Part shown: positions 25,181 through 36,375 of the stretch, piece after piece | Numbering within the stretch: position 1 is the first letter of the stretch | Layout of the letters: every line of letters starts with the position of its first letter | Origin: Ctenosaura bakeri | Lineage: Eukaryota; Chordata; Lepidosauria; Squamata; Iguanidae | DNA: 64,000 nucleotides | Direction: 5' to 3' | NCBI GenBank assembly: GCA_948474755.1 | Contig: CAOLHI010000022.1 | Span: 496,001-560,000 of the forward strand | Position numbers and translations under genes: made by a program | The notes under the pieces: model-generated | The model's database searches: none | What the model was told of the DNA's origin: nothing | The model's input: only the letters and a program-made list of their open reading frames with translations

Positions 25181-26593
25181 TTATGGCAAACAGCCAGCAG
25201 ACTGGAGAAAACAAACATGATGTATAGCCTCCCTTGTTCCTCTCCATTCTCCCCTTTTGAGTGAAGTTCTCCACTGTGTTGCCTTTCCATGCTCAGTAAT
25301 CAGCCCAGAACAAATGTTGAGAACCCACTGAAATGTAGTGCTAGTTTGAGAGGAAGATACTGGAAAAACTTTGGGGCTCACACCCCTTTTCTTCAGCCCA
25401 TGTTAGGGTCCTAAAAAAAAGTGGTAAAATGGGTTTCTGAATCTTTCAGGAGGACAACTGCTAGCCATATTTGTTTGGTTTGCATGTCATGATAAACTAG
25501 GAATTAATTAGAGTAACAAGGTATCCATGTGGACAAGCTGAGTGCAACAGAGAGGATTTAGAAGGCAGTCTCCAAGTTTGGGGGATTGTCTGAAGGGTGG
25601 CTAGAAAAAAATGTAGATTTTAGTGTGTGATTTAATATATATTTCATGTAGGTTCTTCCTCCTTCCTTGCTTCTTCCCTAAATAAACTGGATAGTCCTTT
25701 CTCAGCTTGATGGAATGATGGATATAATTCCTATGGACACTTTCTTAACAACAGTGATATTATTTCTTTTTTAAAAATGCATTACAGTTATTTGTAAAAT
25801 AACCAGATCAATATAGCACTGAATCTATTGTTAATGAAATACTCTGAATCAGAAATGCCTCATTGTTTGTAAGGCACTTCATTTCCTATATTTCAGCTGT
25901 AATGGCAGGGAATGCTGATTTCATACCAGAATATAAATGGAAGTGCAGAATAAATAGTTCCATTTGGCTAGATATAAGTAATGTAGGGTTTTGTTTTGTT
26001 TCGGGTTTTTTTGAAGTTTCAGGTGACAAATGGTCTGGAATCTGTATTGGATTTGGTATTTGTTGACTATAATGAAACCTCCAAAAGCACAATCTTAAAC
26101 CTGGCTGTTCACAAGGAATTCTTATTGAATTGAGTGAGGCTTGCTCCTAGATAAGCAAGCATAGGATTGCAGTGTAGATTCAGTGTAGATTCTATGGCAA
26201 TAATGGTCCAGCATCTGCATCTACACTGACTTTCAAGTACTTTTTATTTAAAGTACTGCTCTTGAGCTGTAAACCCATCAATGGCTTTGAACCTTGTTCT
26301 CAGAGACTGTTTTGTCCCTTATGTTCTGCTGTGATCCCTTAAGAGAAATCTTCGTAATAGTAATTTGCATGTGCTAAGTTGGAAGACCAGAAGCTCATAA
26401 TTATTGGTTTTGTGTTGCTAAATTTGTATTATTTTATGCTATAAAGTGTTTTGGAGGGAGAGAGGATTATTATGCTATGCTTTAACTTGCTATTGCCAGT
26501 CCCATAGCCTTGAAACAGGAGGTTTATTACTAATTATATTTGAAGTTAAGTGATGGAATGCTTTATTTTTATTTTTCATTGTTTTTGGTATAG

Positions 26594-26777
26594 GCGTTCT
26601 CTGGAACTTGTCTTCATGTGATGCAGTAAAAATGACAATCATTCGAGATGCTCTGTCAACGTTGACAAACACTGTGATAGTTCCTCATTCTGGGTGGAAT
26701 AATTCATCCTTTGATGATGATCATAAAATTAAATTCCAGACTTCTTTAGGTCTACGCAACACAACGGGATGCCTGAG
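26594..26777 (+). CDS. CTNND2: CTNND2 coding exon: armadillo repeats 3-4
   Basis: The acceptor is TTTTTGGTATAG. Two bases complete the Gly codon, then [40 protein letters not shown] and [20 protein letters not shown], ending with AG of a split Arg before GTAAAT. It contains the third helix of repeat 3 (VLWNLSS) and the acidic loop before the next repeat. The residue before LRNTTGC is Gly (GGT); I recall Val there in human, so it is a possible substitution or base error. Confidence 0.96.
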
Positions 26778-28156
26778 GTAAATTGTTGTGTTTATACTTC
26801 TCATCTTGAATAGCAGTTTCTTTTGTAAATATTTCAATTCTACTATTCAAGTTCATATCCTTTCCTTTTGCGTATTGTAAAAAGCAAGCATGCAAATTTA
26901 AGTTCTAAGACATTTTATTATATGGTTGACTGCATGCTCTGTATTTGTATTAAATGCTCTTCTAGAGTTAACTTTTGGTTGGCTTTGGTCCCAAGTCACA
27001 CTAAGTAATTTAATATTTAGTGTATTAACCAATCACTGCTGTGGTTCAGGCCATTCTATTAGGGTAAAATTGAAAGAATTATTATGGAGTATACACATCA
27101 AAAGCATATAATGGTAATGGCCAGTTTCCAAAAAGCTACTTTAGACACCCCCAAGGGACTCTAAATAGGGTTATTTATTTATTCATCTTTAATCAGAAGA
27201 ATGCTCCTCCCATACTATATTACAAACTGCTTTGATATTTCCTTCAATTTCAGACCAGTTTACCATGTGCAAGGATGATATTTTATTCATGTAGCCTAAC
27301 CCTTTGGGCATAAAGAACTAGTTGAATGGTTCTTTCACCTGGGTCATTCTGTAAAATCCAAAAGAGGTTTAATTAATTTGCATACTACCCACACACACAC
27401 ACACAAATCTAGAAAAATTAAGGTCACAGTAGAAATGGCCTATCCCATTCGTGACAAGCTGTTAGTACATTTTAGTATGTTTTGGGGAGTGACTAGTTCT
27501 AAGGGTTGCAACACAGACACTGGCAGCAGTGGGGCTCCTCTCAGCAATCATTTTACCCCTGCGTTCAGGATGCCCCAGACAGAATTATTCCAGCAGAGCT
27601 GCCCTTTTCCCTTAGGCCGAGGGCATAATCATACCACTACTCAGATACAGGCTTCAGCAAGTCATGTTCATTCTTATTAAAAATAACTTTTCAGACTCTC
27701 AGAGGACAGTTGTGAAGAGAATGGAATGCAGAAAATCCAGAGTATTCACAGAAAGGAAAAGAGAGAAAAAACATGAAACCAGGGTTTACCTTTAATTTTG
27801 GAAACTCAAACTGTTGATTATGGGTTGGTGTAAATTGCCCCATGGTTTTGTTAGATGCTGTTCATGAAACTAGTTTTAAAAGTAGTTATTTATATTAAGA
27901 TGGGGACCTCTTGGACCCAGCCTTGCTTTGATGGATACAGCTTGATTCAGAGCCCAGGGTGTGCTTGTACTAACGCAGTTCATCTGGAGATGCAGGATAC
28001 GCCTTTGCAAAAGCATGATTGCAATAAATGAGTATTATATTGGAACAGGGCTTTATGGATTTAATGGCTATAGTTAAAGACTTTTTCACTCCTTGTGAGA
28101 GGAAAATCTGGTTTTATTTCCAAGTTTCTGATCACCAGGGATTGTGATTCCCTAAG

Positions 28157-28390
28157 AGAGCCAGTATGGTGTAGTGGTCTGAGCATCAGATTACTACCCT
28201 GAGTATGAATCCCCGCTTGGCCATGTAAGTGTGCTGGGTGACTTTGGGCAAGACACACTCTCTCATCCTCAGAGGAGGTTAAGGGCAAATCCCCTCTGAA
28301 CAAATGTTGCCATGAAAACCCCATGATAGATTTACCTTAAGGTTGCTGTAAGTCAGAAACAATTTGAAAGTGCACAATATCAACAACAAA
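28157..28390 (+). repeat. Sauria-type SINE, near full length
   Basis: The best copy in the window. The tRNA-like head is AGCCAGTATGGTGTAGTGGTCTGAGCATC. The body has CCGCTTGGCCATGTAAGTGTGCTGGGTGAC and TCATCCTCAGAGGAGG. The tail is AAGGTTGCTGTAAGTCAGAAACAATTTG, ending ATCAACAACAAAA. Confidence 0.85.
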
Positions 28391-29227
28391 ATATAGTTTT
28401 ATGATGCATGTATTTGAAAATGTACTTTTTAGTATTTTTAAGGATCTTTATTAATAATATCCAAAAGAAAAAAACTAAAATTCTAGAGATATATATGAGA
28501 AAGGGGGAAAAAACTACATAAAGAGAACATAAGATATATGAATTAGAAATATAAAAGTAGAGAAAAAGAAAGGAAAAAGAAAAAAAAGGTCAACTTTCAT
28601 TCTTCTTTGGAACAGATATATAATAGTCAAATTGATTCAGGCCTCTCAAAGATATTATCTAACGTTTCTCTTCTTCCCCTCCCCGCAGTTCATGCTTTCC
28701 AAAAAAAGAAAATTGAACTTTCTTCTACAAAAGATTAACATATCTAGCATAGTATCCCAATATTACTTTCTATTCCATTCTATACCATATTACGTTTACA
28801 TGGTAAATGACATTTCATGATGCTAAGTGCTACTTGCTGACTTGATTACATAATAACATTAGTTAAAACTGTAGATCTATTACACCTTATATCATATCAC
28901 TAAATCCAGGTATTTCTGTACCATTTTATATTATAAAATTCTTTACACCATTTACTAGCCAAATCCATTTTTTTTGGTCTTCTAGCTGTAACCATTTCAC
29001 AACCTACTTTCAGCCACATCTTATTTCATTTTGAATTTAACTCCCCTCTTCCCTGGTAACCATCCTATCCACGAACTTCAACCCTTCAGCTTCTCAGATT
29101 GCCCTTTATTACTATTTCAAGTTCCTTCCCATTTGGTATTTTAGGATATTGATAATTGTCCTGAAATAGCATTTTTTTAATCATCTTTCTCTGTTGAATC
29201 ATAGAAATTAAATCAAATTGGTTTCAT

Positions 29228-29554
29228 TCAACCATCAAATAATTGATTACCCATCAGTTTCAGATTAGCCTCTCCCTCCCCTCCCCCACCTTGAGCTGTA
29301 GTCTCAAGGTGGGGGTAATCACCTTTTTGGCCATAGTTTTCCCCCAGTTCAGTAGCTAATCCCTCCATTGGCTTGACTTGAATTTGTCTTTCCATATGAA
29401 TTTCAACCTTCTTCTCATTCATATCACTAACTTCTGTAACCACCTCTTGTCTTACATTTCTCAACAGTTCTTCCTTGATCTCGCTGATCCCATTCCTCAG
29501 AGTCTCTATCACATTCCTCTTCAAGTTAAGGAGTTCCACATGTAGCCCCTCCAT
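29228..29554 (-). pseudogene. Possible LINE ORF1-like coiled-coil remnant
   Basis: A 108-codon open frame on the minus strand, rich in Glu, Lys, Leu and Val, with heptad-like spacing in its first half (LKRNVIETLRNGISEIKEEL). This recalls the coiled coil of L1-type ORF1 proteins, but no RNA-binding domain follows and I cannot match a family. It could also be chance open sequence in a purine-rich strand. Confidence 0.25.
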
Positions 29555-32403
29555 CAGCTGTCATAAAACATCCTGAGATAATTCCTGGAAGGTTCCATAC
29601 TTCATTCAGTCCAGCAATTTCAGAGTTAACAAGTCACTTCTCTTTCATCTGGCTGAAAATCACCAGTGAGTCAGTCTCATCAACATCAAATAGATAATGT
29701 CTGTAGTTTCTCACACTATAGTTTCTTATTAGAATCCAATTCGGACTTACAAATAAGATGAAATACAATCTACTCACGAGATATATGCACTTTGGATATT
29801 TAATTATTCTCTTTTAAAGATGTCAACTCCAAATTCCTAATTTATTTGTCCCAGTCTTGGGCAAATACGCTTACTTGACTCTTGATTGCAGAAAGAAGGT
29901 GGCTGAAGAGGCTCCACTGTTTCACTTTAATCAGAAGAATTCTTCACTGTCATAACTCTAGAGGTTTATTTAACAGCTATCTTTTTTAAAAAGCAGGTTG
30001 TGAGTATGGGGCTGTCACATTCTCAGCTCCAAACTGCTCCATTTCATGCCAAGGGCAAAAGATGTCATTCCTTCAGTCCTTCCCACTCACAGTGCCTTCT
30101 CAAACGTGCAAACAAGTAATGGGAATTCCAGACCCTAATGGGTGATCCTCTGCTCCCACTTTTAATCCCAGGGCAGTCTCTCCAACCAGAGATCCCTCTC
30201 ACCAGCACTTTTGCCACGAAAATTCTTCTTGGTGCAGAGGTGTGTGAAAGAGCTGCTCCCCACTGACCTGCCAGAAGTCAAAGAAGAAAATATACTTTTG
30301 TGATATTTAAATTCTATATGTTGTCTTAATTTGAGGCTTCAGCTAGATTCTCATATAGTCAGATTAGCCCAAACCATTCATGTGAAAAAAAATTATTGAA
30401 TATCAGTCTTTCATGGAGGCTTCCTGTCTATGGTGAACAAACTAGAAGTTGCAAAAAGTTCAGTCCCTACCCTGAGGGAAAGCCGAGGCACCACGTCTAA
30501 AAAATTTTGACGTGCTTTTCTGGAAGCAAACAAACCTCAGTAAAATATTGCAGTCTCCTGCAGTTTGGAAACAAAGGGAGAAACAAATTGGGAACTCCTT
30601 TTATCTTTGGAATTCTTAGATAACAGTGAAAAATTCAATAGCCCCTTACTCTTCTATATGCAGTTATATAACCCTTTCAAATCTTTAGAAGCCTGTTGTG
30701 GAATCTGTGAATAGTTCATCTACATGTTTCTTTCATGAGGTGTAACAACTACATATGTTTAAGAGCATGCTTAAATGATCTTAGTGAACCCATGAAAACA
30801 TCACATTTAAAACGACCTTTGATCAAGACTAATATCCAAGCGCATGAGGCTGTCAAGGATTTCACGTAGCCATACCTTTTTTTCAGTGACTTGATCACTG
30901 AACAGAGAATAAAGAAAAACTGTTGAGACTTTGCAAGCACTCAGTATACAGATTTTTATTCCAAATTGCTGTGCTACATTCAGTGTGAAAATAAGCAACA
31001 TAAAATATAAGAGATAAAACTAGATAATAGTAACCAATTCACGAAAAGTAATAACTTAGTGAGATAAATTGAGAAGCTCTGGAAGTGTGTAACAGCAGCA
31101 TTTAATCTGAATATAGCCTCAGGCTTTCATAATACAACGTACATCATCTTGCATATATCATTTTTCTAGATGTTCCTCCTCTCACTTCAGCTTGCTGCTG
31201 CAGTTACAATTGCATCCTTCATCCCAGTCTGTGCTGCTCACAGTCATTTTTCACTCCTCCCTTCTATAAAGCAGGCTTGGTGTTCCCCCACCACAACCTG
31301 TTTAGACTACCTTGTGATGCCATGACCTGCTACCACAGCTGCTTTTCCAGTCTTGCTCTCTGCATTAGCCCCATGTTACATCTCCCTTTTTTTGTCTTTC
31401 TCCTCCTGCTCCCCACACCCTTTTTGGCAAGTGTTTAATTCCTGTTTCCCATGTATAGTTGTTGCTCATGCATGTCTCTTCAAATCTCTTCAGACTGTCT
31501 AGAAAATGGGCATAACTAGCAAGCCAGTGTTTGGGCACCTGTGATGCAGAAGGTCATAGTAATGCAAGTTAACATCACCAGGGGAATACAGTATCTAGAT
31601 TTTGGGTGCTGCCTTTGGAAAACACAGACAACAAGAAGACTGTTTAGATTTTTCTTCCTGGATGATGAAAGCAGGGAAGCTCTGCTTGCTGTTAGCTTTA
31701 GGTCTCATTATCTTTGAGAGACTGTTAGGATCTCAGACTCTCAAAGTCGTCCTGGCAGCAGCCATTAAATATGACCTGAGAACCCATCCCAGAGCAGACC
31801 TAGATTTCTACATTGCAAAAGGGAATGACAGTAGGCAACAACAAGTAGCCAGGCAAGCTGCATGGACCATGTGGCCCATTTCCTGCCATCAGTGTATCTA
31901 AATAAGAATTTGTTGAACAAAAAAAATTGACTAAGAATTGGGAAAGGCAGCACTTTCCTTATTTCTTATTTCTTCCCCACTCCATTTGGCCAGAGCTGTT
32001 TTTAAGTTATTGAGTGATCTGTGGAAAACGAGGACCCAGCACTCAGATTTCAGTATTTAGCCTAAAAACATCAACATGTTTGCCTAATCTACAGTGAAAA
32101 TTCACCTCAGTGGTTTAAAAAGAACTGTGTGTTCATAAGGCACTTTTGGACTAAGCAAAATAGTTCTTTTTATCTTGTGATAATATTCTTCCTGAGGTCT
32201 TTTGGATCTGCCCTTCCAACAGTTCATTTTATCTATTGATATTGTGACAATGGGCATTCTCTTAAAGTGTATTTTGATTGCTGCCCTGTCAGCTGAAAAT
32301 GCCTTTTAAAAATTAAAATGTTGAGTACACTGCATTGAATTCTGCCTCACATTTATACCAAAGAGATTTCCTTCTGCAGATAAGTAATTGTATATATGTA
32401 TAT

Positions 32404-32461
32404 TTACCTTAGAGTCACCATAGGTTAGAAATAACTTGAGAGCACACAACAACAAACAACA
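32404..32461 (+). repeat. BovB/Sauria SINE tail fragment
   Basis: TTACCTTAGAGTCACCATAGGTTAGAAATAACTTGAGAGCACACAACAACAAACAACAA is the 3' tail of the SINEs above, without a head. It may come from a 5'-truncated SINE or BovB LINE. Confidence 0.7.
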
Positions 32462-32523
32462 ATGCCTTTGATAGGAATAGTGATATATAGAATGTTATTT
32501 GTTATACTGTTTTCATTCCTTAG

Positions 32524-32641
32524 GAACCTAAGCTCTGCAGGAGAAGAAGCACGGAAGCAAATGAGATCGTGTGAGGGGCTGGTTGATTCTTTGTTATACG
32601 TGATCCATACATGCGTGAACACTTCCGATTATGACAGCAAG
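32524..32641 (+). CDS. CTNND2: CTNND2 coding exon: armadillo repeats 4-5
   Basis: The acceptor is TTCATTCCTTAG. The first base completes Arg, then [20 protein letters not shown] and [19 protein letters not shown], in frame to the end, before [16 protein letters not shown] is the helix-3 signature typical of p120-family repeats. Confidence 0.96.
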
Positions 32642-33061
32642 GTGTGCAGATCTTTTAACTATGGATTATCTTTTTAAATGAGGAGAGTTTTTGTCTGAGG
32701 TTGTAATATATAGATACTATTTCAGTCACAGGTTTTTTGCACTTTTGTTGTGTCACTGTATATTATAATGTGTCAATTCATCATTCTTTGGGTGTAAAAC
32801 AGAACTGAAACAATCAACCTTAAATTATCATTTTGTTAAATTATTCTGAGGTAGGCTTAGTTGTTATTGAGTTGGAGAGGATCACTGTGACCAAATTTAA
32901 AAACTTCTATGTTAGACTAAGGATATCAAGGGATCATTATCAGACTCACCATATTTAGAATCTAGATGACCCTATTCTCCAAATAATCCTCCAATTTTTC
33001 TACCCCAAACCACAATTCCAGCAGGCATGTCACTGTAGAATCTTCTCTGTTTGGCTTACAG
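32642..33061 (+). other. CTNND2: CTNND2 intron (GT-AG), 420 bp
   Basis: Donor AAG|GTGTGC, acceptor TTGGCTTACAG. AT-rich, with no repeat or other signal recognised. Confidence 0.85.
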
Positions 33062-33253
33062 ACTGTGGAGAACTGTGTGTGTACATTAAGGAACCTTTCC
33101 TACCGTCTAGAGCTTGAAGTGCCTCAAGCCCGCCTGCTGGGTATCAATGAATTGGATGACTTTTTGGGCAAGGAATCACCAAGCAAAGATTCAGAACCAA
33201 GCTGCTGGGGAAAAAAGAAGAAAAAGAAGAAGAAAACTTCGCAGGAAGATCAG
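33062..33253 (+). CDS. CTNND2: CTNND2 coding exon: armadillo repeat 5 and lysine-rich loop
   Basis: Encodes [20 protein letters not shown], then [30 protein letters not shown], a run of eight lysines, and TSQEDQ. The exon is in phase 0 at both ends (acceptor GCTTACAG, donor CAG|GTTTGC). The lysine run is the basic loop between armadillo repeats 5 and 6 that acts as a nuclear-localisation-like and lipid- or RhoGTPase-linked patch in p120 relatives. Relative to the human protein as I remember it, the lizard has Ile and Phe where human has Leu in LGLNELDDLLG, and a slightly longer lysine run. Confidence 0.96.
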
Positions 33254-33451
33254 GTTTGCTTTCCTCTCTCTCCTTTTCATATCTGTCATGGAAACACATC
33301 AGTAACTTTCAACTACGTATTTTACAATATTAGGTTTTTAGAGGTTGAGATGGCTACCTTAGATAAGAATAATATATAGAAGATGTAAAAAAAATCCTTT
33401 TCCATTTATCTGTACTTACACACAATAATTATATGTATATATCTTTCACAG
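33254..33451 (+). other. CTNND2: CTNND2 intron (GT-AG), 198 bp
   Basis: A short intron; donor CAG|GTTTGC, acceptor ATCTTTCACAG. No repeats. Confidence 0.9.
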
Positions 33452-33625
33452 TGGGATGGAGTTGGCCCAATACCAGGATTGTCAAAGTCTCCTAAAGGTG
33501 TAGAAATGCTGTGGCACCCGTCTGTAGTAAAACCGTATCTAACTCTTCTAGCTGAAAGCTCCAACCCAGCTACTTTGGAGGGCTCTGCGGGATCTCTCCA
33601 AAATCTTTCTGCAGGCAATTGGAAG
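33452..33625 (+). CDS. CTNND2: CTNND2 coding exon: armadillo repeat 6
   Basis: Encodes [40 protein letters not shown] and [18 protein letters not shown], in phase 0 at both ends (donor AAG|GTAGGG). The [15 protein letters not shown] helix is a highly conserved p120-family signature. It matches human delta-catenin as I recall it without a change. Confidence 0.97.
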
Positions 33626-33916
33626 GTAGGGAATGAAACTTGAAGTTGTTTGAGATTTCTGTTTTTCTATCAGTGATGCTCCAGTGGACAACCAGTTGCA
33701 ATGTAAAAGATGCCCTCTGGTATTTTCTGTGCATTATTTACAGATGATCCTTTTGATCCTCTTTTGATCCAGGATGCTCGCTTCACATGTCAAAGTCTCT
33801 GAGCAGTTTGAAAGTCTGATCTATAAAGGCAAAAATATAATATATTTGAACCCATGGTTATTAGTCTGCTAGTTAAGCAATAGGAGTAAAATGTTACCAA
33901 CCTTAACACTTTACAT

Positions 33917-34296
33917 CAGTGGTTCTCAAACTTTTTAGCCCTGTGACCCCCTTTACATCTTCATTCAGACATTGCATCCCCTACACATCCTCTCCTATGC
34001 CTCTCGCGTCTCTCTTACAGGCCCCTTACTGCCGCATACAACCTCCATCTTAGCACTGCGCCCTTGTGCTCTCCGTCTCTTCTTGTTACTTCCTTCCCCC
34101 CACCCAAAAAAACTGCCTCATGCTCACTAAAGTGCATGTGCCCTCTGTGCCAATAACAGAACATTTGGAGAAGCTGAATGGGAAAAGGATAGAGAAGCCG
34201 ATTTTTGCTATGTCTGAGTTTGGAGGAAGACATAACAAGGGAAGATACTTTGCGTTGCTCTTTTGCCAGGACCAGTCAGTCCTCAACGGCGCACAA

Positions 34297-34334
<38 letters not shown>

Positions 34335-34448
34335 ACTTGTCCTTTTTTACTTTTGCTGTACCCGTAGGCTGACCTTTCTTGTCCCCACTCCTTGAGCAAC
34401 TATCATGCCCCTCCTTAGGGTCCCACCCCATATTTTGAGAGCCACTTG
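33917..34448. mobile_element. hAT-type non-autonomous transposon
   Basis: The left end is CAGTGGTTCTCAAACTTTTTAGCCCTGTGACCCCC. The right end is TAGGGTCCCACCCCATATTTTGAGAGCCACTTG, its imperfect inverted complement. The flanks are CTTTACAT (33909-33916) and ATTTACAT (34449-34456), an 8-bp duplication with one mismatch, as in hAT. The interior has no transposase and contains a CA microsatellite. Confidence 0.75.
34299..34331. repeat. (AC)n microsatellite
   Basis: About 16 AC units inside the hAT-type element. Confidence 0.95.
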
Positions 34449-36224
34449 ATTTACATGTGTTGGCATCTCACAAGTATGGTAGAATAACTGAATTTTACCT
34501 CTCTGCAGTAATGATCTGCCACAGTCATGCTTATAATATGTGGTAGCTGAGATATACCAGCAGGTAGCTTTTTCCAGGTCCTCAACATTGTTTGTGCAAA
34601 AGAGGTGGAAAATACCCTTCAAAGAGATAATATGATTCATAGTTTTGTGTACAGCATTGCTGTACAAATATCTGTAAATAGGTTACTGTCTCTTTAAGAA
34701 TATTGGCTGGATTCAGACACATAATAAAACTGCTATAAACTGTGAATCCTCTTAACCCGGGTTTGTTGAAACGAGCCAGATTAATTCCTTACAGTTTAAA
34801 GAATACATTCTAAGGTGTGTTGAACTTCCCTAGTTTCCCATTTTGCAGGTAGTTCCCTAATCCATGACCTGCTCACCAAAGTCACAACCCCTCACAGTTT
34901 TTTCACTATACTTTCAGAGGTTCCTTTCTGTCATTTAATCTGTGTTGAAGAACCAGTCTGGGTAGTGTTTGGTATCAAACATTAATTTTTAGAACCTTTC
35001 ATCTTTCATCCCCTTGACCTCGAATGATAGGCTTTAACTTCTCATTTCCTATGTAGAGATTACATGAACTACCTTACCAGTTAGTTTTAATTTAGAGGGA
35101 CTCGTTGTGGACCTCACTGTGTCCTTTTGTACCTTCCTTTTATAAAGTTAATACTTTTACATATTTGTAACTCCATTATCATTAGGCATTTTCAGATGAG
35201 CTTTTACTTTTCATTGTGTAACAAGACATATTTATTTGAAAAATATGGGGTAGTAGTTTTTCACTAGACTTCTCAGCAACAACACTGAAGTTAAAATGAA
35301 CTGTTCTGCTAAAATTAATGACGTTTATGATAAATGTTAGTTAATGTAGAAAGTGATGACGTTTTATGTATTTTTCCCTTCCCCTTCTGGTTTATGTATC
35401 TTAGTGGAGGATAGGATTACAAATGTGCTTCTGTTAGAAAACAGTGAGCAATTTTTTTTTCTAAGCAGTACATGGTCTATAAAAAAGAAAAAATCTTTCT
35501 GTCACTTTTATACTTATTTGTTTAGCTCAGGATTTCTACAGAGATTCACAATCCAGCATTTCCTTAGTCAAGAGAAAGAAGGTCACAGCTTAATTAAATT
35601 AGTGAAGATTAGATACATTTTCAGCAAAAGTGGAGAGATTAATTGTTGCTCACAAATAGGTATTATTACTGAATACTTCTGCTTTCAGTCCCCATGAGTG
35701 GAGTTCTACAGAAGCAAACATTGTAAACCTTAAATCACTTTAATTTATCCACAAGATTTTTTGTGGGGGGAAAAGCAATATAAAAAACTAGTGACATGGA
35801 CCACTTCAAAAGGCTTAGTAGACTTCTTTTTTTGTTTTCTTTTTTTCCCCATTTTATATTATCACATCCTTAATAGTTATTAAAACTATTATCCCACTTC
35901 ATATTTCATCTAATCTCTCAATTCATTTTATTATTCTATGGATCATAATAAAAAGTTTCCAAATTGTAGCATGAGGACAAAATTATGAGTTAGTTAATGG
36001 GAGCTGGGTAGCTAGGGCCCTTTTGCAAAACTTGGAAACATTACTGCTTCAAACTACAGTTCCCAGAGTCCTTCAACATAGCTGCTGGCCATGCTGGCTA
36101 CTGTATTCTGGCCATGAAAATAATATTTCCAGAATCTGCCCTTCAAACAAAAGCATCTGTTCATTTCAAAATAATTTTTTAAAAAGCAGACGCATTTATA
36201 TACCTTTATATTTTTGTGTGACAG

Positions 36225-36375
36225 TTTGCAGCCTATATTCGAGCTGCTGTCAGGAAAGAGAAAGGGCTTCCAATTCTTGTGGAGCTGCTGAGAATGGACA
36301 ATGACCGAGTTGTTTCCTCTGTGGCAACTGCTTTGAGAAATATGGCATTAGACGTTCGCAACAAGGAGCTTATCG
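36225..36375 (+). CDS. CTNND2: CTNND2 coding exon: armadillo repeat 7
   Basis: The acceptor is TTTGTGTGACAG. Encodes [40 protein letters not shown] and [10 protein letters not shown], plus one base of a split Gly before GTGAGT. It is a complete armadillo repeat and matches family sequence throughout. Confidence 0.97.

Larger units (their letters stand above)
17655..26593 (+). other. CTNND2: CTNND2 intron (GT-AG), 8.9 kb
   Basis: Holds a 5S-headed SINE (19571-19766, inverted), a CR1 3' end (20141-20295, inverted), a probable old hAT remnant near 21318-21500 (CAGTGCTACTCAAAAGTTTGATC...), a 1.1-kb L2 fragment (22520-23640, inverted), an ATTC microsatellite (25145-25180) and a copy of the dispersed repeat with CAATCCTATGCTTGCTTATC (minus strand, about 26092-26178). 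The rest is AT-rich and unassigned, and no coding exon is seen. Confidence 0.75.
26778..32523 (+). other. CTNND2: CTNND2 intron (GT-AG), 5.7 kb
   Basis: Contains a short (AC)n run near 27389-27405, a full SINE (28157-28390), a possible LINE ORF1 remnant on the minus strand near 29228-29554, and a SINE/BovB tail fragment at 32404-32461 only 62 bases from the next exon. About 30.3-32.4 kb shows nothing I recognise. Confidence 0.75.
33626..36224 (+). other. CTNND2: CTNND2 intron (GT-AG), 2.6 kb
   Basis: Contains a hAT-type element with an (AC)n tract at 33917-34448. Near 36040-36110 is a fragment of a dispersed palindromic repeat (CAAACTACAGTTCCCAGAGTCCTTC). The remainder is AT-rich and unassigned. 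Confidence 0.75.

Noticed and set aside
703..28390. tRNA genes at the SINE heads
   Set aside because: Box-like motifs are present but no cloverleaf can be formed; they are SINE promoters.
31602..31901. 99-codon open frame in the intron after the exon at 26594
   Set aside because: No homology, no splice signals, no repeat support.
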